Assembly (NCBI RefSeq): GCF_003696305.1
Contig: NZ_RFFK01000011.1
Coordinates: 1-64,000, forward strand
Reading direction: 5' to 3'
DNA: 64,000 bases
From: Pseudomonas sp. AOB-7
GTDB lineage: Bacteria > Pseudomonadota > Gammaproteobacteria > Pseudomonadales > Pseudomonadaceae
A program made the position numbers and the translations under genes. Under the pieces are notes generated by a model, which was given only the letters and a program-made list of their open reading frames with translations, did no database searches and was not told the origin of the DNA. Below, piece by piece: positions 35,575 through 45,100 of the stretch. Each line of letters opens with the position of its first letter. Position 1 is the first letter of the stretch.

Positions 35575-36291
35575 TCACTCCTGGCGCTGGAACTTGAGGT
35601 CCCATACGCCATGACCGAGGCGTTCGCCGCGGCGCTCGAACTTGGTTACCGGGCGCTCCTCAGGGCGCGGCACGTAGCTGCCGTCGGTGGCCAGGTTGCG
35701 GTAGCCCGGCGCGGCGTTCATCACCTCGAGCATGTGCTCGGCGTAGTTCTCCCAGTCGGTGGCCATGTGCAGCACGCCGCCGATCTTCAGCTTGCTGCGC
35801 ACCAGCTCGGCGAAGGCCGGCTGAACGATGCGCCGCTTGTGGTGCCGGGCCTTGTGCCAGGGATCGGGGAAGAACAGCAGCACGCGATCCAGGCTGGCAT
35901 CGGCCACGCACTGGCGCAGCACTTCCAGGGCATCGCAGCTGTACACCCGGACGTTGCTCAGGTTCTGCGCCATCACCCCGTTGAGCAGGGCGCCGACGCC
36001 GGGCTTGTGCACCTCGACGCCGATGAAGTCCTGCTCCGGCGCGGCGGCGGCCATCTCCAGGGTGGAATGGCCCATGCCGAAGCCGATCTCGAAGGTGCGC
36101 GGCGCGCGGCGCCCGAACAGCTCGTCGAAATCGCGCAGGCCGTCTTCCAGCTCCAGGCCGAACAGCGGCCAGCCCTTGTCCAGGCCGCGCTGCTGACCCT
36201 CGGTCATGCGCCCGGCGCGCATCACGAAGCTCTTGATGGTGCGGAGCCGGCGACCGTCTTCGGTTGTTTCGGGCTGTTGCGTGTCAGTCAT
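35575..36291 (-). CDS. trmB: tRNA (guanine-46-N7)-methyltransferase
   Basis: A 238-residue SAM-dependent enzyme that makes m7G46 in the tRNA variable loop. Motifs are FEIGFGMGHSTLEMAA (SAM binding, about residues 67-82), IGVEVHKPGVG, VLLFFPDPWHKARHHKRRIVQ (substrate and catalytic region), and the C-terminal TKFERRGERLGHGVWDL signature. It lies directly upstream of nothing on its strand but follows thiG by 10 bp, so thiS-thiG-trmB form one operon. Confidence 0.96.
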   Translation of the reverse strand: MTDTQQPETTEDGRRLRTIKSFVMRAGRMTEGQQRGLDKGWPLFGLELEDGLRDFDELFGRRAPRTFEIGFGMGHSTLEMAAAAPEQDFIGVEVHKPGVGALLNGVMAQNLSNVRVYSCDALEVLRQCVADASLDRVLLFFPDPWHKARHHKRRIVQPAFAELVRSKLKIGGVLHMATDWENYAEHMLEVMNAAPGYRNLATDGSYVPRPEERPVTKFERRGERLGHGVWDLKFQRQE

Positions 36292-36301
36292 GCGGAACTC
36301 G

Positions 36302-37096
36302 TTATTTGATCAGGCCATCCAGCGGCGACGACGCGCTGGCATAGAGTTTCTTCGGCATGCGCCCGGCCAGATAGGCCAGGCGCCCGGCTTCCACCGCGTA
36401 CTTCATGGCCTGGGCCATGAGCACGGGGTTGTCGGCATGGGCGATGGCGCTGTTCATCAGCACCGCCTCGCAGCCCAGCTCCATGGCGATGGTGGCGTCG
36501 GAGGCGGTGCCCACGCCGGCGTCGACCAGCACCGGCACCTTAGCCTCTTCGAGGATGATGCGCAGGTTGTAGGGGTTGCAGATGCCCAGGCCCGAGCCGA
36601 TCAGGCCGGCCAGCGGCATCACCGCGACGCAGCCCATGTCCGCCAGCTGACGGGCGATGATCGGGTCGTCGCTGGTGTAGACCATCACGTCGAAACCGTC
36701 CTTAACCAGAATCTCGGCGGCCTTGAGGGTCTCGATCACGTTGGGGAACAGCGTCTTCTGGTCGGCCAGCACTTCCAGCTTGACCAGCTTGTGGCCGTCG
36801 AGCAGCTCGCGCGCCAGGCGGCAGGTGCGCACGGCGTCGGCGGCGTCGTAGCAGCCGGCGGTGTTGGGCAGGATGGTGTACTGGTCGGGGCTGATCACGT
36901 CGAGCAGATTCGGCTCGCCCGGATTCTGGCCGATATTGGTGCGGCGCACCGCCACGGTGACGATCTCGGCGCCGGAGGCGGCGATGGCATCGCGGGTCTC
37001 GTCCATATCCTTGTACTTGCCGGTGCCGACCAGCAGACGCGACTGGTAGGTGCGGCCGGCCAGGGTGAAGGGCTTGTCGCTGCGAACTTGGCTCAT
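36302..37096 (-). CDS. thiG: Thiazole synthase ThiG
   Basis: A 264-residue TIM-barrel enzyme that forms the thiazole ring of thiamine from deoxyxylulose phosphate, dehydroglycine and ThiS-thiocarboxylate. The Schiff-base lysine is in LVKLEVLAD (about residue 105), with GSGLGICNPYNLRII and PVLVDAGVGTASDA phosphate-binding loops. The ATG at 37094-37096 was chosen because GAGGAG lies 7 bases upstream and it gives MSQVRSDKPF; a longer start has no such site. Follows thiS by 20 bp. Sulfur comes through ThiI, encoded near 13 kb. Confidence 0.97.
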   Translation of the reverse strand: MSQVRSDKPFTLAGRTYQSRLLVGTGKYKDMDETRDAIAASGAEIVTVAVRRTNIGQNPGEPNLLDVISPDQYTILPNTAGCYDAADAVRTCRLARELLDGHKLVKLEVLADQKTLFPNVIETLKAAEILVKDGFDVMVYTSDDPIIARQLADMGCVAVMPLAGLIGSGLGICNPYNLRIILEEAKVPVLVDAGVGTASDATIAMELGCEAVLMNSAIAHADNPVLMAQAMKYAVEAGRLAYLAGRMPKKLYASASSPLDGLIK

Positions 37097-37116
37097 GGAG
37101 AAACTCCTCAAGGGGA

Positions 37117-37317
37117 TCAACCGCCGCCGATGGCGTGCACCACTTCCACCTGGTCGCCCTCGGCGAGCCGGGTGCTGTCGTGCTGGCTGCGTGGAACTAT
37201 GTCCAGATTGAGCTCGACCGCCACGCGGCGCCCGGCCAGGTCGAGACGGGCCAGCAGGTCCGCGACGCTCTGGTTGTCGGGCAGCTCGAAGGGTTCACCA
37301 TTCAACTGAATGCGCAT
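37117..37317 (-). CDS. thiS: Sulfur carrier protein ThiS
   Basis: A 66-residue beta-grasp sulfur carrier. The C-terminal Gly-Gly (…VHAIGGG, ending with three glycines) is adenylylated and thiocarboxylated, then donates sulfur to ThiG. MRIQLNGEPFELPDNQSV and the LDIVPRSQHDSTRLAEGDQVE stretch are typical. It is the first gene of thiS-thiG-trmB. No thiamine riboswitch is visible in the 100 bp upstream. Confidence 0.95.
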   Translation of the reverse strand: MRIQLNGEPFELPDNQSVADLLARLDLAGRRVAVELNLDIVPRSQHDSTRLAEGDQVEVVHAIGGG

Positions 37318-37419
37318 GACGGCTCGGTCACAACTAGGAAGAGGGCCGGCATTCTAGCCCGATAGCCAGCCGCGACCAAGGCTAAAAGGCGCCATTCGTC
37401 CTCAAATCTGACGCCCGAG

Positions 37420-37791
37420 TCAGGTCAATTTCCAGGCCGCCAGGCCCAGGCACAGCCAGCCCAGCAGAAAGGCGACACCGCCGAAGGGGGTGACGATGCC
37501 CAGCTTGCCGATGCCGCTCAGGGTCAGCAGATAGAGGCTGCCGGAGAACAGCAGGATACCCAGGGCGAAGGCGCCGCCGGCCAGGTTGACCAGGCGCCCC
37601 GGTGCCTGCAGCGCCAGCAGGCCAACACCGAACAGGGCCAAGGCATGGATCAGCTGGTAGTGGCTGCCGGTCTGGAACACCGCCAGATGCTCCGGACTCA
37701 GGCGCCCCTTGAGCCCGTGGGCGGCGAAGGCGCCGAGGGCGACGCCGGTAAAGCCGGCGAAGGCCGATAACAACAACCAGAGACGAGCCAT
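37420..37791 (-). CDS. DUF423 membrane protein
   Basis: A 123-residue inner-membrane protein of the DUF423 family with four predicted spans (about 3-20, 45-62, 67-88, 97-117). The conserved GAFAAHGL (about residues 20-27) and the YQLIHALALF helix identify the family. Function is unknown. It stands as a single gene between thiS and the divergent mtgA. Confidence 0.9.
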   Translation of the reverse strand: MARLWLLLSAFAGFTGVALGAFAAHGLKGRLSPEHLAVFQTGSHYQLIHALALFGVGLLALQAPGRLVNLAGGAFALGILLFSGSLYLLTLSGIGKLGIVTPFGGVAFLLGWLCLGLAAWKLT

Positions 37792-38023
37792 ATACCCTCC
37801 AGGGCGCAGTGGAAAATCGGCGCAGTTTAACCGTTGAACCGGCCTGCCCAGGGATTGTCAGTGTCGCACCCACGGCCGCCGAGGCCTCAACCACTAAAGA
37901 CTCCGCAAAAAACGCGTCGTCCTTGTTGCCTACCATCCCAGCAGGCCGCCAAAGGCAACGTCAAAAATTGCTCCCGGCATTTTTTTGATTTAATAGCGCC
38001 TTTCTCGCTCACCCCGGACTCCG

Positions 38024-38752
38024 ATGCTCCGCACCCTGACCCGCCGCCTGCTGAAACTCGTGCTCTGGCTGATGCTGGCCAGCGCACTGCTGGTGCTCGC
38101 CCTGCGCTGGCTGCCGCCGCCCGGCACGGCGCTGATGCTCGAGCGCAAGCTCGCGTCCTGGGGCACGCAACAGCCGCTGGAGCTCAAGCGCCAGTGGCGG
38201 CCCTGGAACCAGCTGCCGGATCACCTGAAGATGGCGGTGATCGCCGCCGAAGACCAGAAATTCGCCGAACACTGGGGCTTCGACCTCGGCGCCATCCAGG
38301 CCGCGCTGGCGCACAACCAGAGCGGTGGCTCGCTACGCGGCGCCAGCACCCTCAGCCAGCAGGTGGCCAAGAACCTGTTCCTCTGGTCCGGCCGCAGCTG
38401 GCTGCGCAAGGGCCTGGAGGCCTGGTTCACCGCGCTGATCGAGCTGCTCTGGTCGAAGGAGCGCATCCTCGAGGTCTACCTCAACAGCGTCGAATGGGGC
38501 GACGGCATCTTCGGCGCCGAGGCGGCCGCGCAGCATCACTTCGGCGTCGGCGCGCCCTATCTGGATCGCCAGCAGGCCAGCCAGCTGGCGGCGGTGCTGC
38601 CCAACCCGCTGCGCTGGAGCGCCGGCCGCCCGGATCGCTATGTCGCCCGCCGCGCCGCCTGGATTCGCCAGCAGTCGCTGCAACTGGGCGGCGGGCACTA
38701 CCTCAACCAGCTCAAGCCGGTCAGGCCCAGCTGGTGGCCGAAATGGCTGTAG
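38024..38752 (+). CDS. mtgA: Monofunctional peptidoglycan glycosyltransferase MtgA
   Basis: A 242-residue GT51 enzyme that polymerises lipid II into glycan strands. One N-terminal membrane anchor (residues about 13-33) places the catalytic domain in the periplasm. The catalytic glutamate is in AAEDQKFAEHWGFD (about residue 74), followed by GGSLRGASTLSQQVAKNLFLW, RKGLEAWFTALIE and ILEVYLNSVEWGDGIFGAEAAA. There is no transpeptidase domain. Length is normal for the family. Confidence 0.96.
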   Translation: MLRTLTRRLLKLVLWLMLASALLVLALRWLPPPGTALMLERKLASWGTQQPLELKRQWRPWNQLPDHLKMAVIAAEDQKFAEHWGFDLGAIQAALAHNQSGGSLRGASTLSQQVAKNLFLWSGRSWLRKGLEAWFTALIELLWSKERILEVYLNSVEWGDGIFGAEAAAQHHFGVGAPYLDRQQASQLAAVLPNPLRWSAGRPDRYVARRAAWIRQQSLQLGGGHYLNQLKPVRPSWWPKWL

Positions 38753-38791
38753 CATGCGCCGGGTGACGCCGCTTTCATCGGTGCGCGCGGC

Positions 38792-39409
38792 CTAGGGACG
38801 AGGCGCGAACGCGCGCTTGGGCACGGCATGCAGCAGTTCGACCTCATCGCCCTGCAGATGCACCGTCAGCCCCCATTGTGGATAGACCCAGGCCTGCCCC
38901 GCGGCCAGTTCCAGACTCAGCCGCGGCTGACCCAGCGTCGCCGCCACGCGCTCGGCGGCCAGAGCGGCCGGCGGTTTGAGACTCACCGCGCGTACGACAA
39001 ACCCCGCCATCTGCTCGGCCAGCGCCGTACCCAGCAGTTGTTCGGCATCGCCGGCGCGCAAGCCCTGGGCGGCCAGCAGGCTGTCGCCCTGGGCCTCGCT
39101 CAGGGCCAGCTCGGCCTCCAGCGCCCAGCTGCCCTCGGCCCCCGCCAGCTCCGCCCGGTGCAGCACCCGCGCGCCATCCAGGCGCGGTTGCAACCAAAGC
39201 TCGCCAGGCGCCAGCGCCTGCACCTCGCGCAGCGCCAGGCGCTCTTCCGCCAACGGCTGCAGCAGCGCGTCGCGCCACCGCGGCAGATCGGCCACCGGCG
39301 TCACCTCGCCGCTGCGCATCAGCCAGGCGCCCCAGGCGAAGAACAGCGCGGCGACGAGGCCGAACAGCAGCCAGTGCTGCGCTTTCAACGGCGGTCTGTT
39401 CACAGGCAT
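38792..39409 (-). CDS. Conserved hypothetical protein with one N-terminal membrane span
   Basis: A 205-residue protein with a cytoplasmic start, one membrane span (WLLFGLVAALFFAWGAWLM, about residues 13-31), and an extracytoplasmic alanine/leucine-rich domain with no motif I recognise. GGAG precedes the ATG by 4-5 bases. It sits downstream of rpoH on the same strand, beyond the rpoH terminator. The same position is occupied by a hypothetical gene in P. aeruginosa. Function unknown. Confidence 0.8.
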   Translation of the reverse strand: MPVNRPPLKAQHWLLFGLVAALFFAWGAWLMRSGEVTPVADLPRWRDALLQPLAEERLALREVQALAPGELWLQPRLDGARVLHRAELAGAEGSWALEAELALSEAQGDSLLAAQGLRAGDAEQLLGTALAEQMAGFVVRAVSLKPPAALAAERVAATLGQPRLSLELAAGQAWVYPQWGLTVHLQGDEVELLHAVPKRAFAPRP

Positions 39410-39424
39410 TTTCTCCGGACAGAA

Positions 39425-39448
39425 AAAAGCCGCACCCGGGTGCGGCTT
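39425..39448 (-). terminator. Terminator of rpoH
   Basis: Perfect 11-bp stem AAGCCGCACCC/GGGTGCGGCTT with no loop bases to spare (closing in the centre). Read on the minus strand it is followed by TTTTTTCT. Confidence 0.9.
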
Positions 39449-39464
39449 GATTCGCGTGCATGAC

Positions 39465-40319
<855 letters not shown>

Positions 40320-40365
40320 TCGAATCCTCCGATTCACGAAACTCGTGCAGTTTAGCACTGCGCCA

Positions 40366-40392
40366 TCTGACGCGGATCCTGTGGATAAGTTC
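40366..40392 (-). promoter_or_regulatory. Sigma-E (AlgU)-type promoter of rpoH
   Basis: On the minus strand GGAACTT, 16 bases, then TCAGA. GAACTT (40387-40392) matches the sigma-E/AlgU -35 exactly, and TCAGA (40366-40370) is one base from TCTGA. The predicted start near 40359 gives a leader of about 40 bases. AlgU-dependent transcription of rpoH is established in P. aeruginosa, and sigma-E drives one E. coli rpoH promoter, so the match is expected biologically. Confidence 0.82.
40380..40388 (-). promoter_or_regulatory. DnaA box overlapping the rpoH promoter
   Basis: TTATCCACA on the minus strand, a perfect DnaA box. It begins inside the -35 element (its first two bases are the last TT of GAACTT) and fills the start of the spacer. 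DnaA bound here would compete with sigma-E RNA polymerase. In E. coli DnaA also binds and represses the rpoH promoter region. Confidence 0.75.
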
Positions 40393-40430
40393 CGTTACAG
40401 ATAGTCAATATCAATGAAAACAATGACTTA

Positions 40431-41450
40431 TCACCGAGGCGCCAATTCGTTGAGATGACGCGCCACGGCCAGCCAGGCGCCAATATAGCCCAAGAGCACG
40501 GCGCCGAGCAGCAGGGACAGACCATCGGACGAGGGCACCCCGCCGAGGGCGAAATCGCTGCCGTACAAGCCGGCCAACCGTACCACCGCATCGTTCAGCC
40601 AATCCAGGCCGAAAGCCAGCAGCAGCCAGGCGAATACGCCGGCGCCGATGCCGTACAGCGCGCCCATATAAAGGAAGGGCCGGCGCACATAGCCGTCGGT
40701 GCCGCCGACCAGCTTGATCACCTCGATCTCGGCGCGGCGGTTCTCGATATGCAGGCGGATGGTGTTGCCGATCACCAACAGCAGGGCGAGGATCAGCAGC
40801 AGGCTGAGGCCGAAGACGAAACGGTCGCCGAGCTTGAGGATGGCCGTCAGGCGCTCGACCCAGACCAGGTCGAGCTGCGCCTGCTGCACCCGCGGCAACT
40901 CGGCCAGGCGCAGGCGCAGGGCTTCCAGCTTGGCCTTGTCGACCTCCACCGGGGTCACCAGGATCACTCCCGGCAGCGGGTTCTGCGGCAGCTCCTTGAG
41001 CGCCTCGCCCAGCCCGGACAGCTGCTGGAACTCCTCCAGCGCCTGCTCGCGGCTAATCCACTCGACCTCGGCGACGTCGTCCATCGCCGCGATCTGCTCG
41101 CGCAGGGCCTGGCCCTCGCGCTTGCCGGCCTCCAGTTCGAGGAACAGGGAAATCTGCGCCGCACGCTGCCAAGAGCCGCCGAGCTTCTCGACGTTGTCCA
41201 GCAGCAGTGCCAGGCCCATGGGCAGGCTCAGCGCCACGGCCATCACCAGGCAGGTGAAGAAGCTGCCGATGGGCTGGCGGGCCAGGCGGCGCAGGCTGTC
41301 GACCAGGCTGGCGCGGTGGCTTTCCAGCCAGGCATGCAGCAGGGTGCGAAAATCCGGGCCGTCTTCCGGCAGCTGGTCGCTGACCTTGTTGCGTGGTGCC
41401 GCGCCGACCCGTTCGGCCGGCTGCGGTGGCGGCATCTTCGACGCGCTCAT
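40431..41450 (-). CDS. ftsX: Cell-division protein FtsX
   Basis: A 339-residue inner-membrane protein that, with FtsE, couples division to peptidoglycan hydrolysis in the periplasm. A basic, proline-containing cytoplasmic N-terminus (about 60 residues) precedes the first span (FFTCLVMAVALSLPMGLALLL, about 62-82). A periplasmic loop of about 125 residues follows, then three further spans (LLLILALLLVIGNTIRLHIE; YMGALYGIGAGVFAWLLLAF; LSLLLGAVLLGYIGAWLAV). The ATG overlaps the ftsE stop by one base. Order ftsY-ftsE-ftsX-rpoH is standard. Confidence 0.96.
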   Translation of the reverse strand: MSASKMPPPQPAERVGAAPRNKVSDQLPEDGPDFRTLLHAWLESHRASLVDSLRRLARQPIGSFFTCLVMAVALSLPMGLALLLDNVEKLGGSWQRAAQISLFLELEAGKREGQALREQIAAMDDVAEVEWISREQALEEFQQLSGLGEALKELPQNPLPGVILVTPVEVDKAKLEALRLRLAELPRVQQAQLDLVWVERLTAILKLGDRFVFGLSLLLILALLLVIGNTIRLHIENRRAEIEVIKLVGGTDGYVRRPFLYMGALYGIGAGVFAWLLLAFGLDWLNDAVVRLAGLYGSDFALGGVPSSDGLSLLLGAVLLGYIGAWLAVARHLNELAPR

Positions 41451-42118
41451 CAGGCAGCCTCCCCGTCGCCGATCAGGCGACCGCGTTGCAGGGTGAGCAT
41501 GCGGTGGCGCATGCGCGCGATCAGCGCCAGGTCGTGACTGGCGATCAATACGGTGGTGCCAAGCCGGTTGATGTCCTCGAACACCCCCATGATCTCCGCG
41601 GCCAGGCGCGGGTCGAGGTTGCCGGTGGGTTCGTCCGCCAGCAGCAGGGCCGGGCGGTGGACGATGGCGCGGGCGATGCCGACGCGCTGCTGCTGGCCGG
41701 TGGACAGATCCCCGGGCGCCTGCGCGGCCTTGTCGCTGAGGCTGACCCGCTCCAGCGCGGCGCCGACCCGTTTGGCGATCTCCGGCTTGGCCAGGCCGAG
41801 GATCTGCAGCGGCAGGGCGACGTTGTCGTACACCGTGCGGTCGAACAGCAGCTGGTGATTCTGGAACACCACGCCGATCTGCCGACGCAGGAAGGGAATC
41901 TGCGCATTGGTGATGGTGGAGAGGTCATGCCCGGCCAGCATCAGCTTGCCGCTGGTCGGCCGCTCCATCGCCAGCAGCAGCCGCAGCAAGGTGCTCTTGC
42001 CGGCGCCGGAGTGGCCGGTGACGAAGAGAAATTCGCCGGGGCGAACGCGAAAACTCAGCTCGTGCAGCCCGACATGGCCATTGGCATAACGCTTGGCGAC
42101 CTGCTCGAATCGGATCAT
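41450..42118 (-). CDS. ftsE: Cell-division ATPase FtsE
   Basis: A 222-residue ABC ATPase, partner of FtsX at the septum. Walker A is GHSGAGKST (about residues 35-43), the Q-loop VVFQNHQLL, the signature LSTGQQQRVGIARA (S-T-G-Q rather than the usual S-G-G-Q), Walker B LLLADEPTGNLD, and the switch histidine in IASHD. The start overlaps the ftsY stop (ATGA) and the stop overlaps the ftsX start, so the three are coupled. Confidence 0.97.
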   Translation of the reverse strand: MIRFEQVAKRYANGHVGLHELSFRVRPGEFLFVTGHSGAGKSTLLRLLLAMERPTSGKLMLAGHDLSTITNAQIPFLRRQIGVVFQNHQLLFDRTVYDNVALPLQILGLAKPEIAKRVGAALERVSLSDKAAQAPGDLSTGQQQRVGIARAIVHRPALLLADEPTGNLDPRLAAEIMGVFEDINRLGTTVLIASHDLALIARMRHRMLTLQRGRLIGDGEAA

Positions 42119-43584
42119 CCCTGCTCGCGCTCCTCGAAAAGTGCCTGGACGAAGGCCTGCGCCTGGAACGGCCGCAGGTCGTCGATGCCCTCACCGACGC
42201 CGATATAGCGGATCGGCAGGCCGAACTGCTTGGCCAGGGCGAAGATCACCCCGCCCTTGGCGGTGCCGTCCAGCTTGGTCAGCGCCAGGCCGGTGAGGCT
42301 CACCGTCTGGTCGAACTGCTTGGCCTGGTTGATGGCGTTCTGCCCGGTGCCGGCGTCGAGCACCAGCAGCACCTCGTGCGGCGCCGTGTCGTCCAGCTTG
42401 CCGATCACCCGACGGACCTTCTTCAGCTCTTCCATCAGGTTGTCCTTGGTGTGCAGGCGGCCGGCGGTGTCGGCGATCAGCACGTCGATGCCGCGCGACT
42501 TGGCCGCCTGCACCGCATCGAAGATCACCGAGGCCGAGTCGGCGCCGGTGTGCTGGGCGATCACCGCGATCTGGTTGCGCTCGCCCCACACCTGCAGCTG
42601 CTCCACCGCGGCAGCACGAAAGGTATCGCCGGCGGCGAGCATGACCTTCTTGCCTTCCAGTTGCAGCTTCTTGGCCAGCTTGCCGATGGTGGTGGTCTTG
42701 CCCACACCGTTCACCCCGACCACGAGGATCACGTAGGGCTGCTTGGCGACGTCGATCAGCAGCGGCTGCTCGACCGGCTTGAGCAGGCCGACCAGCTCCT
42801 CCTGTAGCGCCTTGTACAGCGCGCCGCTGTCCGCCAGCTCCTTGCGCGCCACGCGGCGGGTCAGGTTGCCGATGATCGCGGTGGTGGCCTCGACGCCGAC
42901 GTCGGCGGTGAGCAGGCGGGTTTCCAGCTCGTCGAGCAGCTCGTCGTCGATGGCCTTCTTGCCGAGGAACAGGCTGGCCATGCCCTCGCCGAGGCTGGCG
43001 CTGGTCTTGCTCAGGCCCTGCTTGAGGCGGGCGAAGAAGCTGGGTTTGTCCTGGGTGGCCGGCAGCGGCGCGGCGACCGCCGTCTCGCTGGGCGGAACGA
43101 CGGGCGCGGCCACGGGCTCAGGGGCGACGGGCACCTCGGCAGCCGGCGGCACGGGGGCGTTGTCGCCGCCGAGCAGGCGCGAGAAGAACCCGGGCTTGTC
43201 GTCGGCGCGCGGCGCTGGGGCTGCGCCGGCCGCCGCTTCGTCGATGGCGGCGGGCTGCGCAGGCAGGCTGGGAGCAATTTCGACAGGCACCGGTTCGGCC
43301 GGCGCTTGCGGCTGCGCTTCGGCGACCGGCAGCGGCGCGGGCTCGGGCTCGGGCTCGGGCTCGGCCGCCGGCTGGGCGGGGGCCTGTGGTTCGATGGCGA
43401 GCGACTCGATGCTCGGCGCCGGCACCGCGTCCGGCGCGCTCGAGGACGCCTCGGCGGCGGGCGCGGCGGACTCGGCCGGCTTCTTGCGCAGCCAGCCGAA
43501 CAGGGATTTCTTTTCTTCGGTCACAGGCGGGGTCTGCGCGCCGGCCGCGGCCGGCGACTTCTTGTCGTCATTGGAACCAAACAT
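42115..43584 (-). CDS. ftsY: Signal-recognition-particle receptor FtsY
   Basis: A 489-residue SRP receptor GTPase that docks ribosome-nascent-chain complexes at the inner membrane. The N-terminal A domain (about 180 residues) is acidic and rich in proline and alanine, with an EPEPEPEP run encoded by repeated GGCTCG hexamers near 43340. The N domain and the G domain follow: GVNGVGKTTTIGKLAKKL (about 293-310), DTAGR, TKLDG and GVGEGIDDLRPF. The ATG at 43582-43584 gives MFGSNDDKK; a start six codons further up is less likely. First gene of ftsY-ftsE-ftsX, divergent from the M16 peptidase genes. Confidence 0.96.
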   Translation of the reverse strand: MFGSNDDKKSPAAAGAQTPPVTEEKKSLFGWLRKKPAESAAPAAEASSSAPDAVPAPSIESLAIEPQAPAQPAAEPEPEPEPAPLPVAEAQPQAPAEPVPVEIAPSLPAQPAAIDEAAAGAAPAPRADDKPGFFSRLLGGDNAPVPPAAEVPVAPEPVAAPVVPPSETAVAAPLPATQDKPSFFARLKQGLSKTSASLGEGMASLFLGKKAIDDELLDELETRLLTADVGVEATTAIIGNLTRRVARKELADSGALYKALQEELVGLLKPVEQPLLIDVAKQPYVILVVGVNGVGKTTTIGKLAKKLQLEGKKVMLAAGDTFRAAAVEQLQVWGERNQIAVIAQHTGADSASVIFDAVQAAKSRGIDVLIADTAGRLHTKDNLMEELKKVRRVIGKLDDTAPHEVLLVLDAGTGQNAINQAKQFDQTVSLTGLALTKLDGTAKGGVIFALAKQFGLPIRYIGVGEGIDDLRPFQAQAFVQALFEEREQG

Positions 43585-43726
43585 GGGTCGCTTGCATCTC
43601 AAGGGGGCGGTCGCTTACAGCCTGATACGCCCGGCTGCGCCGCCCCGGAAAAGGATGGGGTATCCTAGCACCTCTTCGCCCGCCGGCGGTACGACCGCCC
43701 AGGCCATCCGACAGGTCAGACTCTCG

Positions 43727-45100
43727 ATGAATGCCATTGCCCGCCGCTCCCTCGGCCTGCTGTTCGGCGCCCTCTGCGTGCCCCTGACGGCGCTGGCCGC
43801 CGCCCCGCAACCGACCCACGAATTCAGCCTGGACAACGGCCTCAAGGTCATAGTCCGCGAGGATCACCGCGCCCCGGTGGTGGTCAGCCAGCTCTGGTAC
43901 AAGGTCGGCTCCAGCTACGAGACCGCCGGCTCCACCGGTCTGTCCCACGCCCTCGAGCACATGATGTTCAAGGGCAGCCGCAAGCTCGGCCCCGGCGAAG
44001 CCTCGCGCATCCTGCGCGAACTGGGCGCCGAGGAGAACGCCTTCACCAGCGACGACTACACCGCCTACTACCAGGTGCTGGCGCGCGACCGCCTGGGCGT
44101 CGCCCTGGAGCTGGAGGCCGACCGCCTGGCCAGCCTGCAGCTGCCGGCCGCGGAGTTCGCCAAGGAGATCGAGGTGATCAAGGAGGAGCGCCGCCTGCGC
44201 ACCGACGACCGTCCCTCCTCGCTGGCTTTTGAGCGCTTCAAGGCCATGGCCTATCCGGCCAGCGGCTACAGCATCCCCACCATCGGCTGGATGGCCGACC
44301 TCGAGCGCATGCACATCGACGAGCTGCGCGCCTGGTATCGACAGTGGTACGCGCCGAACAACGCCACCCTGGTGGTGGTCGGCGACGTCAGCGCCGCCGA
44401 GGTGAAGATTCTCGCCGAACGCTATTTCGGCGCCATCGAGCGCCGCGCGGTGCCCAGCGCCAAGCTGCCGCTGGAACTGCCGGCTGCCGGCGAGCGGCGC
44501 ACCACGCTGCATCTGAAGACCCAGCTGCCGAGCCTGCTGATGGGCTTCAACGTGCCCGGCCTGGCCACCGCCGAGACGCCGCGCCAGGCCTACGCCCTGC
44601 GCCTGGCCGCGGCCCTGCTCGACGGCGGCTACAGCGCGCGGCTGTCCAGCCGCCTGGAGCGTGGCGAGGAACTGGTTTCCGGCGCCAGCGCCTGGTACAA
44701 CGCCTTCGCCCGCGGCGACAGCCTGTTCGTGCTGAGCGCCACGCCCAATGTGCAGAAGCAACGCAGCCTGGCCGAGGCCGAAGCCGGGCTGTGGCGCGAG
44801 CTGGAGGAGCTGAAGAACAGCCCGCCATCCGCCGAAGAGCTGGCCCGCGTGCGCGCCCAGGTGATCGCCGGGCTGGTCTACGAGCGCGACTCCATCACCA
44901 GCCAGGCCACCAGCATCGGCCAGCTGGAGACCGTCGGCCTGTCCTGGCAGCTGATCGACCAGGAGCTGGCCGAGCTGGAAGCCGTCACCCCCGAGGACAT
45001 CCAGCAGGCCGCCCGCACCTTCTTCGTCCGCGACCGCCTGAGCGTCGCCCATGTATTGCCCGAGGACGCTCGTCATGAGGAGTCTCGCCATGAAGACTGA
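43727..45100 (+). CDS. M16 family zinc peptidase, catalytic subunit
   Basis: A 457-residue exported peptidase of the M16 (pitrilysin/processing peptidase) family. The signal peptide ends near LAAA (residue 25). The inverted zinc motif is H74-x2-E77-H78 (SHALEHMMF), with the distal glutamate in the EKEE-like AKEIEVIKEERRLR stretch about 75 residues later. Both M16 halves are present. The ATG at 43727 is the first that gives a signal peptide; a long upstream frame is antisense to ftsY. The start overlaps nothing, but the 3' end overlaps the next gene by 11 bp. Such pairs resemble the mitochondrial processing peptidase alpha/beta arrangement. Confidence 0.92.
   Translation: MNAIARRSLGLLFGALCVPLTALAAAPQPTHEFSLDNGLKVIVREDHRAPVVVSQLWYKVGSSYETAGSTGLSHALEHMMFKGSRKLGPGEASRILRELGAEENAFTSDDYTAYYQVLARDRLGVALELEADRLASLQLPAAEFAKEIEVIKEERRLRTDDRPSSLAFERFKAMAYPASGYSIPTIGWMADLERMHIDELRAWYRQWYAPNNATLVVVGDVSAAEVKILAERYFGAIERRAVPSAKLPLELPAAGERRTTLHLKTQLPSLLMGFNVPGLATAETPRQAYALRLAAALLDGGYSARLSSRLERGEELVSGASAWYNAFARGDSLFVLSATPNVQKQRSLAEAEAGLWRELEELKNSPPSAEELARVRAQVIAGLVYERDSITSQATSIGQLETVGLSWQLIDQELAELEAVTPEDIQQAARTFFVRDRLSVAHVLPEDARHEESRHED

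Noticed and set aside
37318..37419. Thiamine riboswitch upstream of thiS
   Set aside because: Only about 100 bp are available and the conserved CUGAGA and ACCUGA elements are not visible.
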